Below are positions 9,435-18,157 of a stretch of 64,000 nucleotides of DNA, piece after piece (position 1 is the first letter of the stretch; every line of letters starts with the position of its first letter). This DNA comes from Treponema pallidum subsp. pallidum str. Nichols. GTDB lineage: Bacteria > Spirochaetota > Spirochaetia > Treponematales > Treponemataceae. Under the pieces are notes generated by a model that was not told where the DNA came from, made no database searches, and worked only from the letters and a program-made list of their open reading frames with translations. Both the position numbers and the translations under genes were made by a program. The stretch is taken from positions 468,501-532,500 of the forward strand of contig NC_021490.2 in assembly GCF_000410535.2 (NCBI RefSeq), read 5' to 3'.

Positions 9435-11486
9435 ATGAGACAACAGCAGATGAGGAATATTGGCATTATGGCACATGTTGACGCTGGTAAGACTACTACC
9501 ACTGAACGTATGCTTTTTTACACGGGCAAGATCCACCGCATGGGGGAAATTGATGATGGTGCGACAACGATGGATTGGATGGTACAGGAACAGGAACGCG
9601 GTATCACCATTCAGAGTGCTGCAACGACGGTGCGGTGGCGTGAAGTAGACATTACCATTATTGATACGCCGGGACATGTAGATTTTACTGCAGAAGTCGA
9701 ACGTGCGTTGCGCGTGTTAGATGGGGTAGTGGTGGTATTGTGTGCGGTAGGAAGAGTACAGCCACAGACAGAAACCGTATGGTATCAGGCAGATCGTTAT
9801 GATATCCCGCGTGTTTGTTTTGTTAACAAAATGGATCGGATCGGTGCTGACTTTTTCTCAGTATTGGACCAAGTCCACAATAAATTCGGTATAGATGCAG
9901 TCGCGTTGCAGATACCCATTGGTTCTGGTACCTCTTTTGAGGGGGTAATTGATTTGATCACCATGAAAGAGATTTTCTGGGATGCGGCAAGTAGTGGCGA
10001 ACAGATGGAGTACCGGCCTATTCAAAGCGCACGTATTGCCCAGGCGCGCGAAGCGCGAGAAAAAATGCTTGATGTCATTTCCATATATTCGGATGAGGTA
10101 ACCGAGTGTGTGCTTGCAGGGGAGCACGTTCCAGTGCAGTTACTGCACGCAGAAATTAGAAAGGCTGTGCGCGAGCGGCGATATGTTCCTTTTTTGTGCG
10201 GTTCTTCTCGTCATAACTTGGGTGTGCAACCACTGCTCGATGCAGTGGTAGAGTATTTGCCTGCGCCGCAGGAGCGTAAAGCAGTAGAAGGTTTTCACGT
10301 ACAGAAAAAGGAGCCTGTTTTTATCGCTCCTACTGCTGAAGGACCGTTGCTGGCACTTGTATTTAAAATTCAGTACGAACGTGAAGCGGGTTTACTCTGC
10401 TACGTGCGCATGTATTCGGGAAAACTGCGTACGGGGGACAGTATCGTTAACATTGGGAAAAAGAAACGTGAACGGGTGTATCGCATTTTGCGTATGCATT
10501 CGAATAAGTCTGAAACCGTTGAATGCATACAGGCGGGGGATATTGCGGTAATTGTGGGACTAAAATCTGCACAAACAGGGGACAGCGTGGGGGATGGTTC
10601 GTGTCCGGTAGTGCTGGAGTCTATGCATTTTCCTGAACCGGTTATTTCTGTGTCGCTTGAGCCAATGGACGCATCATCGCGCGATAAGTTACAGGAGACA
10701 CTTGGTATTCTTTCGCGAGAGGATCCAACTTTCTCGGTTCGGGAAGATGCAGAGACAGGGCAGCTTTTAATTTCCGGTATGGGGGAGTTGCATCTTGATG
10801 TGCTCACCACCCGGATGCGCGAGGATTTTAATGTGCAGGTACGTGTTGGTAAGCCGCACGTGACGTACCGTGAATCTATTCGTAAAACAGTTGAGCGTAC
10901 GCTGCGAGTACAGCGAGTAATCGGTGGCAAAGAATATATGGCAGGGTTAACCTTGCGTGTGGAGGCGCGGAAGCGTGGTGCGGGAAATGAGTTTTTTTGT
11001 CAGGTGAAAGAGTTGCGGGGCACAGTGTGCACGGCGCATACTGCTCCGGCAGAAATTATCGGAGCGGTAGAGCATGCTATCCGCGGCGCGTGGGATGGAG
11101 GTATTCAGAGTGGGTATCCGTGTGTAGACGTGGGGGTGCATCTCCTGTCGGTGGAGTATCAGGAACTGACGTCTTCGCCTTTTATATTTGAAGCTGCAGC
11201 GGTGCAAGCATTTGGTGAGGCGTGTGTAGCCGCTGAGCCATACGTGCTTGAGCCTATCATGAGCGTGGAGCTTTCGTGTGCGCAAGAAAATGTAGGAGAT
11301 GTGATGAATGTGATCATACAGCGGGGGGGAATAATTCTGGGCATGGATTCAAAACACGGACGGGAGCTTGTGCATGCACAGGCTCCGATGAAGAAAATGT
11401 TTGGTTTTTCTACCGATGTGCGTTCTGCATCCCGTGGTGGCGCCTCATTTACTATGAGGTTTAGTCATTTTGAATCATGTGCATAA
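9435..11486 (+). CDS. fusA: Elongation factor G (paralogue type uncertain)
   Basis: Translational GTPase of 683 aa. The ATG at 9435 follows AAAGAGGAAG and gives the standard N-terminus. G1 AHVDAGKT is at residues 13-20, with G2 in the ERGITIQSA region, G3 DTPGHVDF and G4 NKMD. EF-G domains II-V follow, including GMGELHLDV and the C-terminal RGGII-GM segment. Spirochaetes generally carry two EF-G paralogues with divided translocation and recycling roles, and which one this is cannot be decided from this window alone. It is probably monocistronic, with its own extended -10 promoter. Confidence 0.93.
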   Translation: MRQQQMRNIGIMAHVDAGKTTTTERMLFYTGKIHRMGEIDDGATTMDWMVQEQERGITIQSAATTVRWREVDITIIDTPGHVDFTAEVERALRVLDGVVVVLCAVGRVQPQTETVWYQADRYDIPRVCFVNKMDRIGADFFSVLDQVHNKFGIDAVALQIPIGSGTSFEGVIDLITMKEIFWDAASSGEQMEYRPIQSARIAQAREAREKMLDVISIYSDEVTECVLAGEHVPVQLLHAEIRKAVRERRYVPFLCGSSRHNLGVQPLLDAVVEYLPAPQERKAVEGFHVQKKEPVFIAPTAEGPLLALVFKIQYEREAGLLCYVRMYSGKLRTGDSIVNIGKKKRERVYRILRMHSNKSETVECIQAGDIAVIVGLKSAQTGDSVGDGSCPVVLESMHFPEPVISVSLEPMDASSRDKLQETLGILSREDPTFSVREDAETGQLLISGMGELHLDVLTTRMREDFNVQVRVGKPHVTYRESIRKTVERTLRVQRVIGGKEYMAGLTLRVEARKRGAGNEFFCQVKELRGTVCTAHTAPAEIIGAVEHAIRGAWDGGIQSGYPCVDVGVHLLSVEYQELTSSPFIFEAAAVQAFGEACVAAEPYVLEPIMSVELSCAQENVGDVMNVIIQRGGIILGMDSKHGRELVHAQAPMKKMFGFSTDVRSASRGGASFTMRFSHFESCA

Positions 11487-11858
11487 GAATGCGCTCATTT
11501 TTTGATACCTCGTTTCTCGCACTGGCTTACGTGCTTGCGGCGAATCCTGCAATACGCTCGCATACAGGAATGGATGGGGTGCGGTTCTCACTGCAACTGC
11601 AATGTCGGCTACCATCGCTCCCTGCACTGTTACGGTAACGAGCTGCATGGAAAGCAATGTGGATTTTCAAGATGTGGGGAAGGGTTTCCTGCCTTCGTCG
11701 CAGTTCTGATGATGCCTTTTTCGTATTCGATTGCAGAAGGTGTAATGTGGGGCATTATTGCATACGTAATACTCAATGCAGTAATTGGCAGAGCACGTGC
11801 GATTACGCACACGTGGGGTATCTGGTGCAGGTGGGGAAAGGTGTGGCGCCGGTCATAA
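11477..11858 (+). pseudogene. Remnant of AzgA/PbuG-type purine permease
   Basis: Three fragments of an NCS2/AzgA-like permease lie in order but in different frames. From the ATG at 11489 (or 11477), one frame reads SFFDTSFLALAYVLAANPAI, ending in HTGMDG, matching the family N-terminal helix. At a GGGG run (11576-11579) homology jumps to the next frame (GAVLTATAMSATIAP), then TVTSCMES resembles the internal TVTSYVES motif. Near 11690 it jumps again to GFPAFVAVLMMPFSYSIAEG and a final membrane helix, ending at a stop at 11858. Most of the protein is deleted. I regard this as a decayed transporter gene, not a functional ORF. Confidence 0.7.
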
Positions 11859-11886
11859 GACGTATGGGGAAAAGGAAGGACGAAAA

Positions 11887-11895
11887 TGATATAAT
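11887..11895 (+). promoter_or_regulatory. Extended -10 promoter for ileS
   Basis: TGATATAAT is a perfect extended -10 element (TG-n-TATAAT). It lies about 40 nt upstream of the ileS ATG. No good -35 hexamer is seen at 16-18 nt upstream, as is common for extended -10 promoters. It lies in the permease remnant/ileS gap. Confidence 0.6.
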
Positions 11896-11935
11896 GCCTT
11901 ACGCTCCTTATGCGATTCTGAGCAACGGAGGTTGT

Positions 11936-14900
11936 ATGTATACGCCTGTGGACCCAAAGGTTGATTTTGTCGCGCAGGAGCGGCGTATTCTCGCCTTTTG
12001 GCGGGAACGCCGGGTGTTTGAGCAGTCTGTGGCGCAGCGTGCGCAGGGGAAGTCTTATGTTTTCTTTGACGGTCCCCCTTTTGCAACTGGACTGCCACAT
12101 TTTGGTCACTTTGTGCCCAGCACGATTAAGGATATTATTCCGCGCTATCAGACAATGCGTGGTGCGTACGTGCCGCGTCGCTTTGGATGGGATTGTCATG
12201 GTCTGCCCATTGAACACCTGATTGAGCAAGAGCTCAATTTGAATTCAAAAAGTGATGTTGAGTCGTATGGTGTCAGCGCGTTTAACGCGGCATGTCGCTC
12301 CAGTGTGCTGCGATATGTGAAGGAGTGGCAGCGCACACTCACGCGTCTTGGGCGCTGGGTTGACTTCGATAATGACTATAAAACCATGGATGTCTGCTAC
12401 ATGGAGTCCGTGTGGTGGGTTGTGGCGCAGCTATGGCAGCGAAAACTGCTGTATGAAGGTTATAAAATACTCCCGTACTGTCCACGGTGTGCGACAGCAC
12501 TTTCTAATCACGAATTGAATTTAGGTGGATATCAGGATGTGTCTGATCCTGCCATTACTGTGCGTTTTGAGTGTACATCTGTTGTTCCTGGTAGTCCTGC
12601 TGCACGGGAGTTTTGTGCGGCAGCGTCTTGGGGAAGTGCATCACTTCCTGCGCATACGTGCTTTCTTGCATGGACCACCACGCCTTGGACGCTTCCGTGC
12701 AACGCAGCGCTTGCGCTGGGACCACAAATTTTGTACGTGCTAATAGAGGCGAATGATGAGCACTATATTTTGGCTCGTTCTCGTCTTGAATTCTATTATC
12801 CAGATTCGTCTGCGTACCGCGTAGTGTGGGAAAAAAGAGGTGAACATCTTGCGGGGATTCGCTATCGGCCGCTTTTTTCTTATCCTGTGTTTGGGCAGGG
12901 ACCGGATCCTTCTGTACAAGGAGATTCAGAGGAGGGATTGTTCTGTACGCGAGTTGCGGATTTTGTTTCTACTGAAGACGGCACTGGTGTTGTACACGTC
13001 GCACCTGCGTTCGGAGAGGATGATTATGAAGTATTTAAGGATGCGGGTATTTCGATTCAGTGTCCTCTTGATGCAGAGTGTCGCTTTACCGCAGAGGTTG
13101 CAGATTATCAGGGGCTTTTTGTAAAAGCTGCTGATAAGGCTATTATTGCACGTGTGCAGAAACAGGGAGCGTTATTTAGACGCGAACAGATTTCGCACGC
13201 ATATCCACACTGTTGGCGTTGTGCGAGTCCACTTATTTACCGTGCGGTGCACAGTTGGTTTGTTGCAGTTGAGAAGATAAAGGATAAAATGCTTGCGGCG
13301 AATGCATCCATTTGCTGGCAGCCATCGCACATACGTGATGGCCGTTTTGGTAAGTGGCTTGTGTGTGCAAGAGATTGGGCAATTAGTCGGGATCGTTATT
13401 GGGGGAATCCGCTTCCTATTTGGCGGTGTGTGCACTGCGGTGCAACAGATTGCATTGGCAGTCGTACGCAGTTATATGAACGTTCCGGCATGTTGCTTGA
13501 AGATTTGCATAAGCACGTTGTAGATATGGTAACAATTCCTTGCGCCTGTGGGAGTGTGATGCGACGCGTTCCTGAGGTGCTAGATTGTTGGTTTGAATCT
13601 GGTGCAATGCCTTATGCGCAGCAGCACTATCCGTTTGAACATGCAACTGACTTTGAGCGGTATTTCCCTGCTCATTTTATCTCTGAAGGGTTAGATCAAA
13701 CGCGAGGGTGGTTTTACACCCTTACCATCTTGGCTGTGGCACTCTTTGAGCGTCCTGCGTTTGAAAACTGTATCGTTACGGGGTTGGTACTTGCGTCTGA
13801 TGGAAAGAAGATGTCCAAGGCCCTGCGCAATTATGCGGATCCAAATGAAGTCATGGATCGCTACGGTGCTGACGCGCTCCGCCTCTTTCTTGTTCGTTCT
13901 GCGGTTGTCCGTGCGGATGATTTAAAATATTCTGACGAAGGGGTGAAAGATATTTTGAAGACTGTGATTATCCCATTGTGGAATAGTTACAGTTTTTACG
14001 TTACGTATGCGAACATCGATGGTATCGATCCTCCTGTATGTGCAAAAGTTGACGGAATGGGTCAGGCGGTCACGCGTTTAGCGACGCATTTGAATAACCC
14101 GTTAGATCGTTGGATCTTGTCGCTGACAGAAAAATTGGTGCAAGACATTGCCTGTGCACTTGATGCTTACGATGTATCGAAAGTTGCGGATCCTATCGTT
14201 TCGTATGTAGATCAGCTGAACAACTGGTACATCCGCCGATCTCGAAGGAGATTTTGGAAAAGCATCAACGATGAAGATAAACGATGTGCGTACAACACGT
14301 TGTATTGCGTGCTGAAAAGATGTGTGCTCGCTATTGCTCCCGTGGTGCCATTCATCACCGAGAGTATATGGCAGAATATCCGCGCCGCGGATGATGTGCA
14401 GTCTGTGCATCTTGCAGACTATCCTGTTTGTACACCAATGGTGCGAGACGATGCACTCGAGTTTAAAATGGAAACAGTGCAGCGAGTTGTTTCTATGGCG
14501 CGTGCGATCCGAGCGCAGTGTAACCTCAAAGTACGCCAGCCACTTAAAGCTATGCAGGTTATTACGCGTAACCCGATGGAGCGCTCAGCACTTCTTGAAA
14601 TGGAAGAAGATGTGCTTGATGAGCTTAATGTAAAAGAGCTCGTGTTTCATGAGAAAGAAGACGAGATAGTAGAGTACCGTGCAAAAGCGAATTTTAGAGT
14701 GCTCGGAAAAGAGCTTGGATCGAAGACAAAGCGTGCAGCGCTCAGCATTGAGCGGTTGTCTTCTGCAGAAATTCAGGAGATACTCGAGGGGACGACGCTG
14801 TATCTGGATGTAGATGGAGATCGTTTGGAGTTGACTGAGGAAAAGATCCTGGTGCAAAGAATTGAGCGCGAGTCTTTGAAAGCGATAAATGAAGGGACAC

Positions 14901-15211
14901 TTACGGTCGCGCTTGACACCACCTTAACGGAAGATCTGCTCTTGGAAGGAGCAATTAGGGACTTGGTGCGCGGAGTTCAAAATTTACGCAAGGAGCGTGG
15001 GTTTTCCTTAGTGGATCGTATTTGTCTGCGCGTTTTTTCTTCAGATCAGGATATAGTGTGTGCCCGCAAGGCGTATGATCTGCATAGGTCATATATCGTT
15101 GGCGAGACGTTGGCAGCGCATGTGCAATGGGCACGCGTGCGCGACGGTGCTTCTGCAGTGTACGTTAAATCGGACGCAGTACTATGGGAGGTGAGCATTG
15201 ATAAGGCGTAG
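11936..15211 (+). CDS. ileS: Isoleucyl-tRNA synthetase, eukaryote-like type
   Basis: Class I aminoacyl-tRNA synthetase charging tRNA-Ile, 1091 aa. The ATG at 11936 follows GGAGG with good spacing. The frame is open upstream to 11657, but that stretch is the permease remnant region. HIGH appears as HFGH (residues 55-58, context PPFATGLPHFGH), and KMSKS appears as KMSKA near residue 624, followed by LRNYADP. This form, the long length and the C-terminal region resemble the eukaryote-like IleRS class found in several spirochaetes and chlamydiae. Cys pairs around CPRCATALSNHE and in the editing/zinc regions are intact. The 3' end overlaps the next gene by 14 nt. Confidence 0.95.
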   Translation: MYTPVDPKVDFVAQERRILAFWRERRVFEQSVAQRAQGKSYVFFDGPPFATGLPHFGHFVPSTIKDIIPRYQTMRGAYVPRRFGWDCHGLPIEHLIEQELNLNSKSDVESYGVSAFNAACRSSVLRYVKEWQRTLTRLGRWVDFDNDYKTMDVCYMESVWWVVAQLWQRKLLYEGYKILPYCPRCATALSNHELNLGGYQDVSDPAITVRFECTSVVPGSPAAREFCAAASWGSASLPAHTCFLAWTTTPWTLPCNAALALGPQILYVLIEANDEHYILARSRLEFYYPDSSAYRVVWEKRGEHLAGIRYRPLFSYPVFGQGPDPSVQGDSEEGLFCTRVADFVSTEDGTGVVHVAPAFGEDDYEVFKDAGISIQCPLDAECRFTAEVADYQGLFVKAADKAIIARVQKQGALFRREQISHAYPHCWRCASPLIYRAVHSWFVAVEKIKDKMLAANASICWQPSHIRDGRFGKWLVCARDWAISRDRYWGNPLPIWRCVHCGATDCIGSRTQLYERSGMLLEDLHKHVVDMVTIPCACGSVMRRVPEVLDCWFESGAMPYAQQHYPFEHATDFERYFPAHFISEGLDQTRGWFYTLTILAVALFERPAFENCIVTGLVLASDGKKMSKALRNYADPNEVMDRYGADALRLFLVRSAVVRADDLKYSDEGVKDILKTVIIPLWNSYSFYVTYANIDGIDPPVCAKVDGMGQAVTRLATHLNNPLDRWILSLTEKLVQDIACALDAYDVSKVADPIVSYVDQLNNWYIRRSRRRFWKSINDEDKRCAYNTLYCVLKRCVLAIAPVVPFITESIWQNIRAADDVQSVHLADYPVCTPMVRDDALEFKMETVQRVVSMARAIRAQCNLKVRQPLKAMQVITRNPMERSALLEMEEDVLDELNVKELVFHEKEDEIVEYRAKANFRVLGKELGSKTKRAALSIERLSSAEIQEILEGTTLYLDVDGDRLELTEEKILVQRIERESLKAINEGTLTVALDTTLTEDLLLEGAIRDLVRGVQNLRKERGFSLVDRICLRVFSSDQDIVCARKAYDLHRSYIVGETLAAHVQWARVRDGASAVYVKSDAVLWEVSIDKA

Positions 15212-16061
15212 ATATCGTGGTTGTACGCAGGGAGCGTGGATAGTAAGTGTTGGTATGCTATTTGCATCGTGCACTTCAGGGGCGTGGAAGGCATCAGTAG
15301 ATCCGTTGGGGGTTGTGGGATCTGGTGCAGATGTGTACCTGTATTTCCCTGTAGCGGGGAACGAGAATTTGATTTCTCGTATTATCGAGAACCATGAGTC
15401 AAAGGCAGATATTAAAAAAATAGTGGACAGGACTACCGCGGTATACGGTGCTTTTTTTGCCCGATCAAAAGAGTTTCGTTTGTTCGGAAGCGGTTCGTAT
15501 CCATACGCCTTTACTAATTTGATTTTTTCTCGATCCGATGGCTGGGCATCTACGAAAACGGAACACGGAATCACGTACTATGAAAGTGAACATACGGACG
15601 TTTCGATTCCTGCGCCGCATTTTTCCTGTGTGATTTTTGGTTCCTCCAAAAGGGAGCGGATGAGCAAAATGCTGTCTCGGCTCGTTAACCCCGATCGACC
15701 GCAGTTACCGCCTCGCTTTGAAAAAGAATGTACGTCGGAAGGTACGAGCCAGACTGTTGCACTCTATATAAAAAACGGGGGACACTTTATTACCAAACTG
15801 TTGAATTTTCCGCAGCTTAATTTACCACTTGGGGCAATGGAACTGTACTTGACCGCGCGGAGGAATGAGTATCTTTACACGTTGAGCTTGCAGCTGGGGA
15901 ATGCAAAGATAAATTTTCCCATACAGTTTTTAATCTCTCGTGTGCTTAACGCGCACATTCACGTGGAGGGGGACAGGTTAATTATTGAAGACGGCACAAT
16001 TTCTGCTGAGCGTCTTGCGTCGGTGATCTCGTCGTTGTACTCCAAAAAGGGAAGTTCGTAA
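15198..16061 (+). CDS. Tp0453-like concealed outer-membrane lipoprotein
   Basis: 287 aa with a lipoprotein signal peptide (basic MIRRRYRG, hydrophobic core, lipobox F-A-S-C with Cys25). It starts at TTG 15198 inside the ileS 3' end, with GGGAGG upstream. Sequence and length match my recollection of T. pallidum Tp0453, a lipoprotein held on the inner leaflet of the outer membrane that inserts by amphipathic helices and can perturb membranes. The mature protein is mixed alpha/beta with no enzyme motif. A role in lipid binding or outer-membrane permeability is from the literature, not visible here. Confidence 0.85.
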   Translation: MIRRRYRGCTQGAWIVSVGMLFASCTSGAWKASVDPLGVVGSGADVYLYFPVAGNENLISRIIENHESKADIKKIVDRTTAVYGAFFARSKEFRLFGSGSYPYAFTNLIFSRSDGWASTKTEHGITYYESEHTDVSIPAPHFSCVIFGSSKRERMSKMLSRLVNPDRPQLPPRFEKECTSEGTSQTVALYIKNGGHFITKLLNFPQLNLPLGAMELYLTARRNEYLYTLSLQLGNAKINFPIQFLISRVLNAHIHVEGDRLIIEDGTISAERLASVISSLYSKKGSS

Positions 16062-16076
16062 GCACGGAGCGGAGTC

Positions 16077-16427
16077 ATGCCCGCAGCTGATGTGGACCAT
16101 GGCCGAACTACGAGAGTGGGAGTGAGATTCTTTTGTGAAAGTTGTGGCTCTGAGGTAAAGCGGGACGCACGCTTGTGCGTGCATTGCGGGAGTTTCTTTT
16201 CTTCAATCCGGTGCCCCTCGTGCAAACACGCAGGAAACGCTAGAGACTTCGAAAAGGGCTGTCCTTCCTGTGGGTATGCGTTCGGGAACGAGAACCGGAG
16301 AAAGGGCAGCCCCCCGGCACCGAAGGGAGCCCCCCGCCGTGCCGAAGAGGCCTTGCCCACCTGGGTCTACGCAGCCATTTGCTTGCTTGGGGTGTGTGTG
16401 GGTACCGTTGCTATGTGGTACCTGTGA
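16077..16427 (+). CDS. Double zinc-ribbon protein with C-terminal membrane helix
   Basis: 116 aa. ATG at 16077 with GGAGCGGAG upstream. Two CxxC...CxxC ribbons are clear: Cys20/23/34/37 and Cys46/49/62/65. A Pro/Lys/Arg linker follows, then a single hydrophobic helix at about 95-116 ending in the C-terminus, so the ribbons probably sit in the cytoplasm on a tail anchor. The function is unknown; zinc-ribbon-plus-helix proteins are often regulatory or assembly factors. It converges with the next gene, overlapping by 17 nt at the 3' ends. Confidence 0.8.
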   Translation: MPAADVDHGRTTRVGVRFFCESCGSEVKRDARLCVHCGSFFSSIRCPSCKHAGNARDFEKGCPSCGYAFGNENRRKGSPPAPKGAPRRAEEALPTWVYAAICLLGVCVGTVAMWYL

Positions 16428-17100
16428 CGCTGCGTACTGCATGTACCAGTGACGCATCGGGATCTATAAAACGTAGCAGGATGCGCCCGTCCGATGAATG
16501 GAACGAGCAGCGAACACCGAGAATGTCGTGTGCTACCTTTAGCGCACAGTGCTCGAGTACATCCTGCTCTTGCAGATTGTTGACGCTCGCGGGAAAGTCG
16601 GGGATGAAGTCTACGCCCTCTTCGCTCACTTCCCGTACGGTCCCGGTGACAATAGAGCCGCTACAGGGGTTTGTGAACACGAAATCTGCCTGGCAGGTGT
16701 GCGCATGACCCACGTCGACAGAGCCTGCGCACGCGGAGGGCGTGAGCACGCCGCATAAAGCCTTTCGTCCCTCCTCCGGAGATAGAGTGTAATCGATAAG
16801 CGCGTGTACCCCTGCCTGCGCCACCTGCCGCGCGCTGAGAGAGGAGGACGGAGTGTTCACTAGCAGGATTACGCGCGCTCCGCACACCGACTGATGTTTA
16901 AAGAACTGAGTGAGGACCCTCCAGTGTCGCGGAAAGTCGCTGGCGTTGATGAAGAGCAGCTGTGGCTGAATCTCTTCCATATTGTCCAAGGCTTTCAGCG
17001 CAGAACGGTAGTGGATCACCTCATAACCGCACTGCGTGTGGTTTTCAAATACCAGATTCACCGAAACGGGATCATCTGCGACTAAAAGTGCCTTCATCAT
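16411..17100 (-). CDS. Receiver-like/PilZ-like protein lacking phospho-acceptor
   Basis: 229 aa. The N-terminal 120 residues have a CheY-like pattern: ALLVADD after strand 1, and hydrophobic strand 3 LLFIN followed by ASDFP. At the normal phospho-acceptor position the residue appears to be Asn. The C-terminal 100 residues resemble a PilZ fold, with TVREVSEEGVDF matching the D/NxSxxG-type motif, but no RxxxR motif precedes it, so c-di-GMP binding is doubtful. It overlaps the upstream exported-protein gene as ATGA. A phosphorylation-independent signalling or adaptor role is inferred. Confidence 0.7.
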   Translation of the reverse strand: MMKALLVADDPVSVNLVFENHTQCGYEVIHYRSALKALDNMEEIQPQLLFINASDFPRHWRVLTQFFKHQSVCGARVILLVNTPSSSLSARQVAQAGVHALIDYTLSPEEGRKALCGVLTPSACAGSVDVGHAHTCQADFVFTNPCSGSIVTGTVREVSEEGVDFIPDFPASVNNLQEQDVLEHCALKVAHDILGVRCSFHSSDGRILLRFIDPDASLVHAVRSVTGTT

Positions 17101-18071
17101 TCTGTTCCCAAATTCTCAACTACGTAATCGTGTACATACCAGATGCCGTCGCGGGAGGACAGGTGATAGGTAAAGCGCTTCTTTTCCCGGAAATCCCGGT
17201 ACTCAAACCACTCAAGCACGCGAACCTCCGCGTCCGTAGCAGTATACACGGTTTTTTCAATACGGAATTCAACGGGTATGGCAGCAATATCCTTATCCAC
17301 ACGCTCCTGGCGTAGCTCGTGCTTATAGGTATCAATCATGTTGTAGCGTCCTGCCTCAGACTCTGCGTTAAAGCGGCGACTGCGCCCCGCATCCCGAGAA
17401 AGCATTTTTGCCAAGTCAAGATACAGAAAAAAGCGTTCCCAGTGAGATTTTTGCCGTGCATTCAGCACGTACTCGATAACCCTATCCGGGGAAAGACGTT
17501 GCGGTTGCAGAACTTCACCCACGGGGGGAGAAACCGGCAACGCGCCGAGCGCCGCCGCAGCAGGGGCAGGCTGTACCTCAAGAGTTAGCGTATTAGATGC
17601 CAGATGGTCCTCGTCACCGGTGCGCTCCCTTTTCAGTTCGGGGTAGAAGAGAAGGGTTAGAAAGTACAACCCTGCCGACTGCACATCAAGGTAATGCTTC
17701 ACATTTTCCACAAAAGAGTAGCTTTCCCCCGGCTCAAGGCTGATCTCCCTAAAATACACAGGACGATGAGTGCTCCGCTTGCGTATCCATTCGTCCGTGT
17801 GCGCAAGCGCGCGGTTCTTCATCGTCCGTATAGAAAAATCAACACTAAAGGTACGGTCGTCCGCCAGTTTGAAGCGCAACGTGTCCTTTCCCGTATTTGT
17901 AAGTGAAACTTTCACCCAAATGGGTTCAGATTCGTGGGTGCCGGGGAAGTAAATCGTGCGATTATGGTACGCAATATGCACAGACGCCCGTGCTCCCTTC
18001 GCCTGCGCATATCCGTGCGCACAGCAAAGCAACAGGCCTCCCCCGACTATTAATGAGCGCTTTAGCTTCAT
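17097..18071 (-). CDS. Exported protein of unknown function
   Basis: 324 aa from the ATG at 18071 (GGGGTGG upstream), opening a signal peptide MKLKRS plus a hydrophobic core with probable cleavage at YAQA/KG. The frame runs 10 codons further upstream, which would bury the signal peptide. The first half is beta-rich and Ig-like (PIWVKVSLTNTGKDTLRFKL), then comes a Pro-rich linker near 180-200 and an alpha/beta C-terminal half. No catalytic motif is seen. It is probably periplasmic, and its stop overlaps the receiver/PilZ-like gene (ATGA). Confidence 0.78.
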   Translation of the reverse strand: MKLKRSLIVGGGLLLCCAHGYAQAKGARASVHIAYHNRTIYFPGTHESEPIWVKVSLTNTGKDTLRFKLADDRTFSVDFSIRTMKNRALAHTDEWIRKRSTHRPVYFREISLEPGESYSFVENVKHYLDVQSAGLYFLTLLFYPELKRERTGDEDHLASNTLTLEVQPAPAAAALGALPVSPPVGEVLQPQRLSPDRVIEYVLNARQKSHWERFFLYLDLAKMLSRDAGRSRRFNAESEAGRYNMIDTYKHELRQERVDKDIAAIPVEFRIEKTVYTATDAEVRVLEWFEYRDFREKKRFTYHLSSRDGIWYVHDYVVENLGTE

Positions 18072-18157
18072 CCGCCACCCCTGCCAACGTAGTGTCGGCA
18101 CCTGACGTGGGGGTCCTTACAGAATTTGTAGGACATAGAGCAGGCTCCCGGGAGCGT

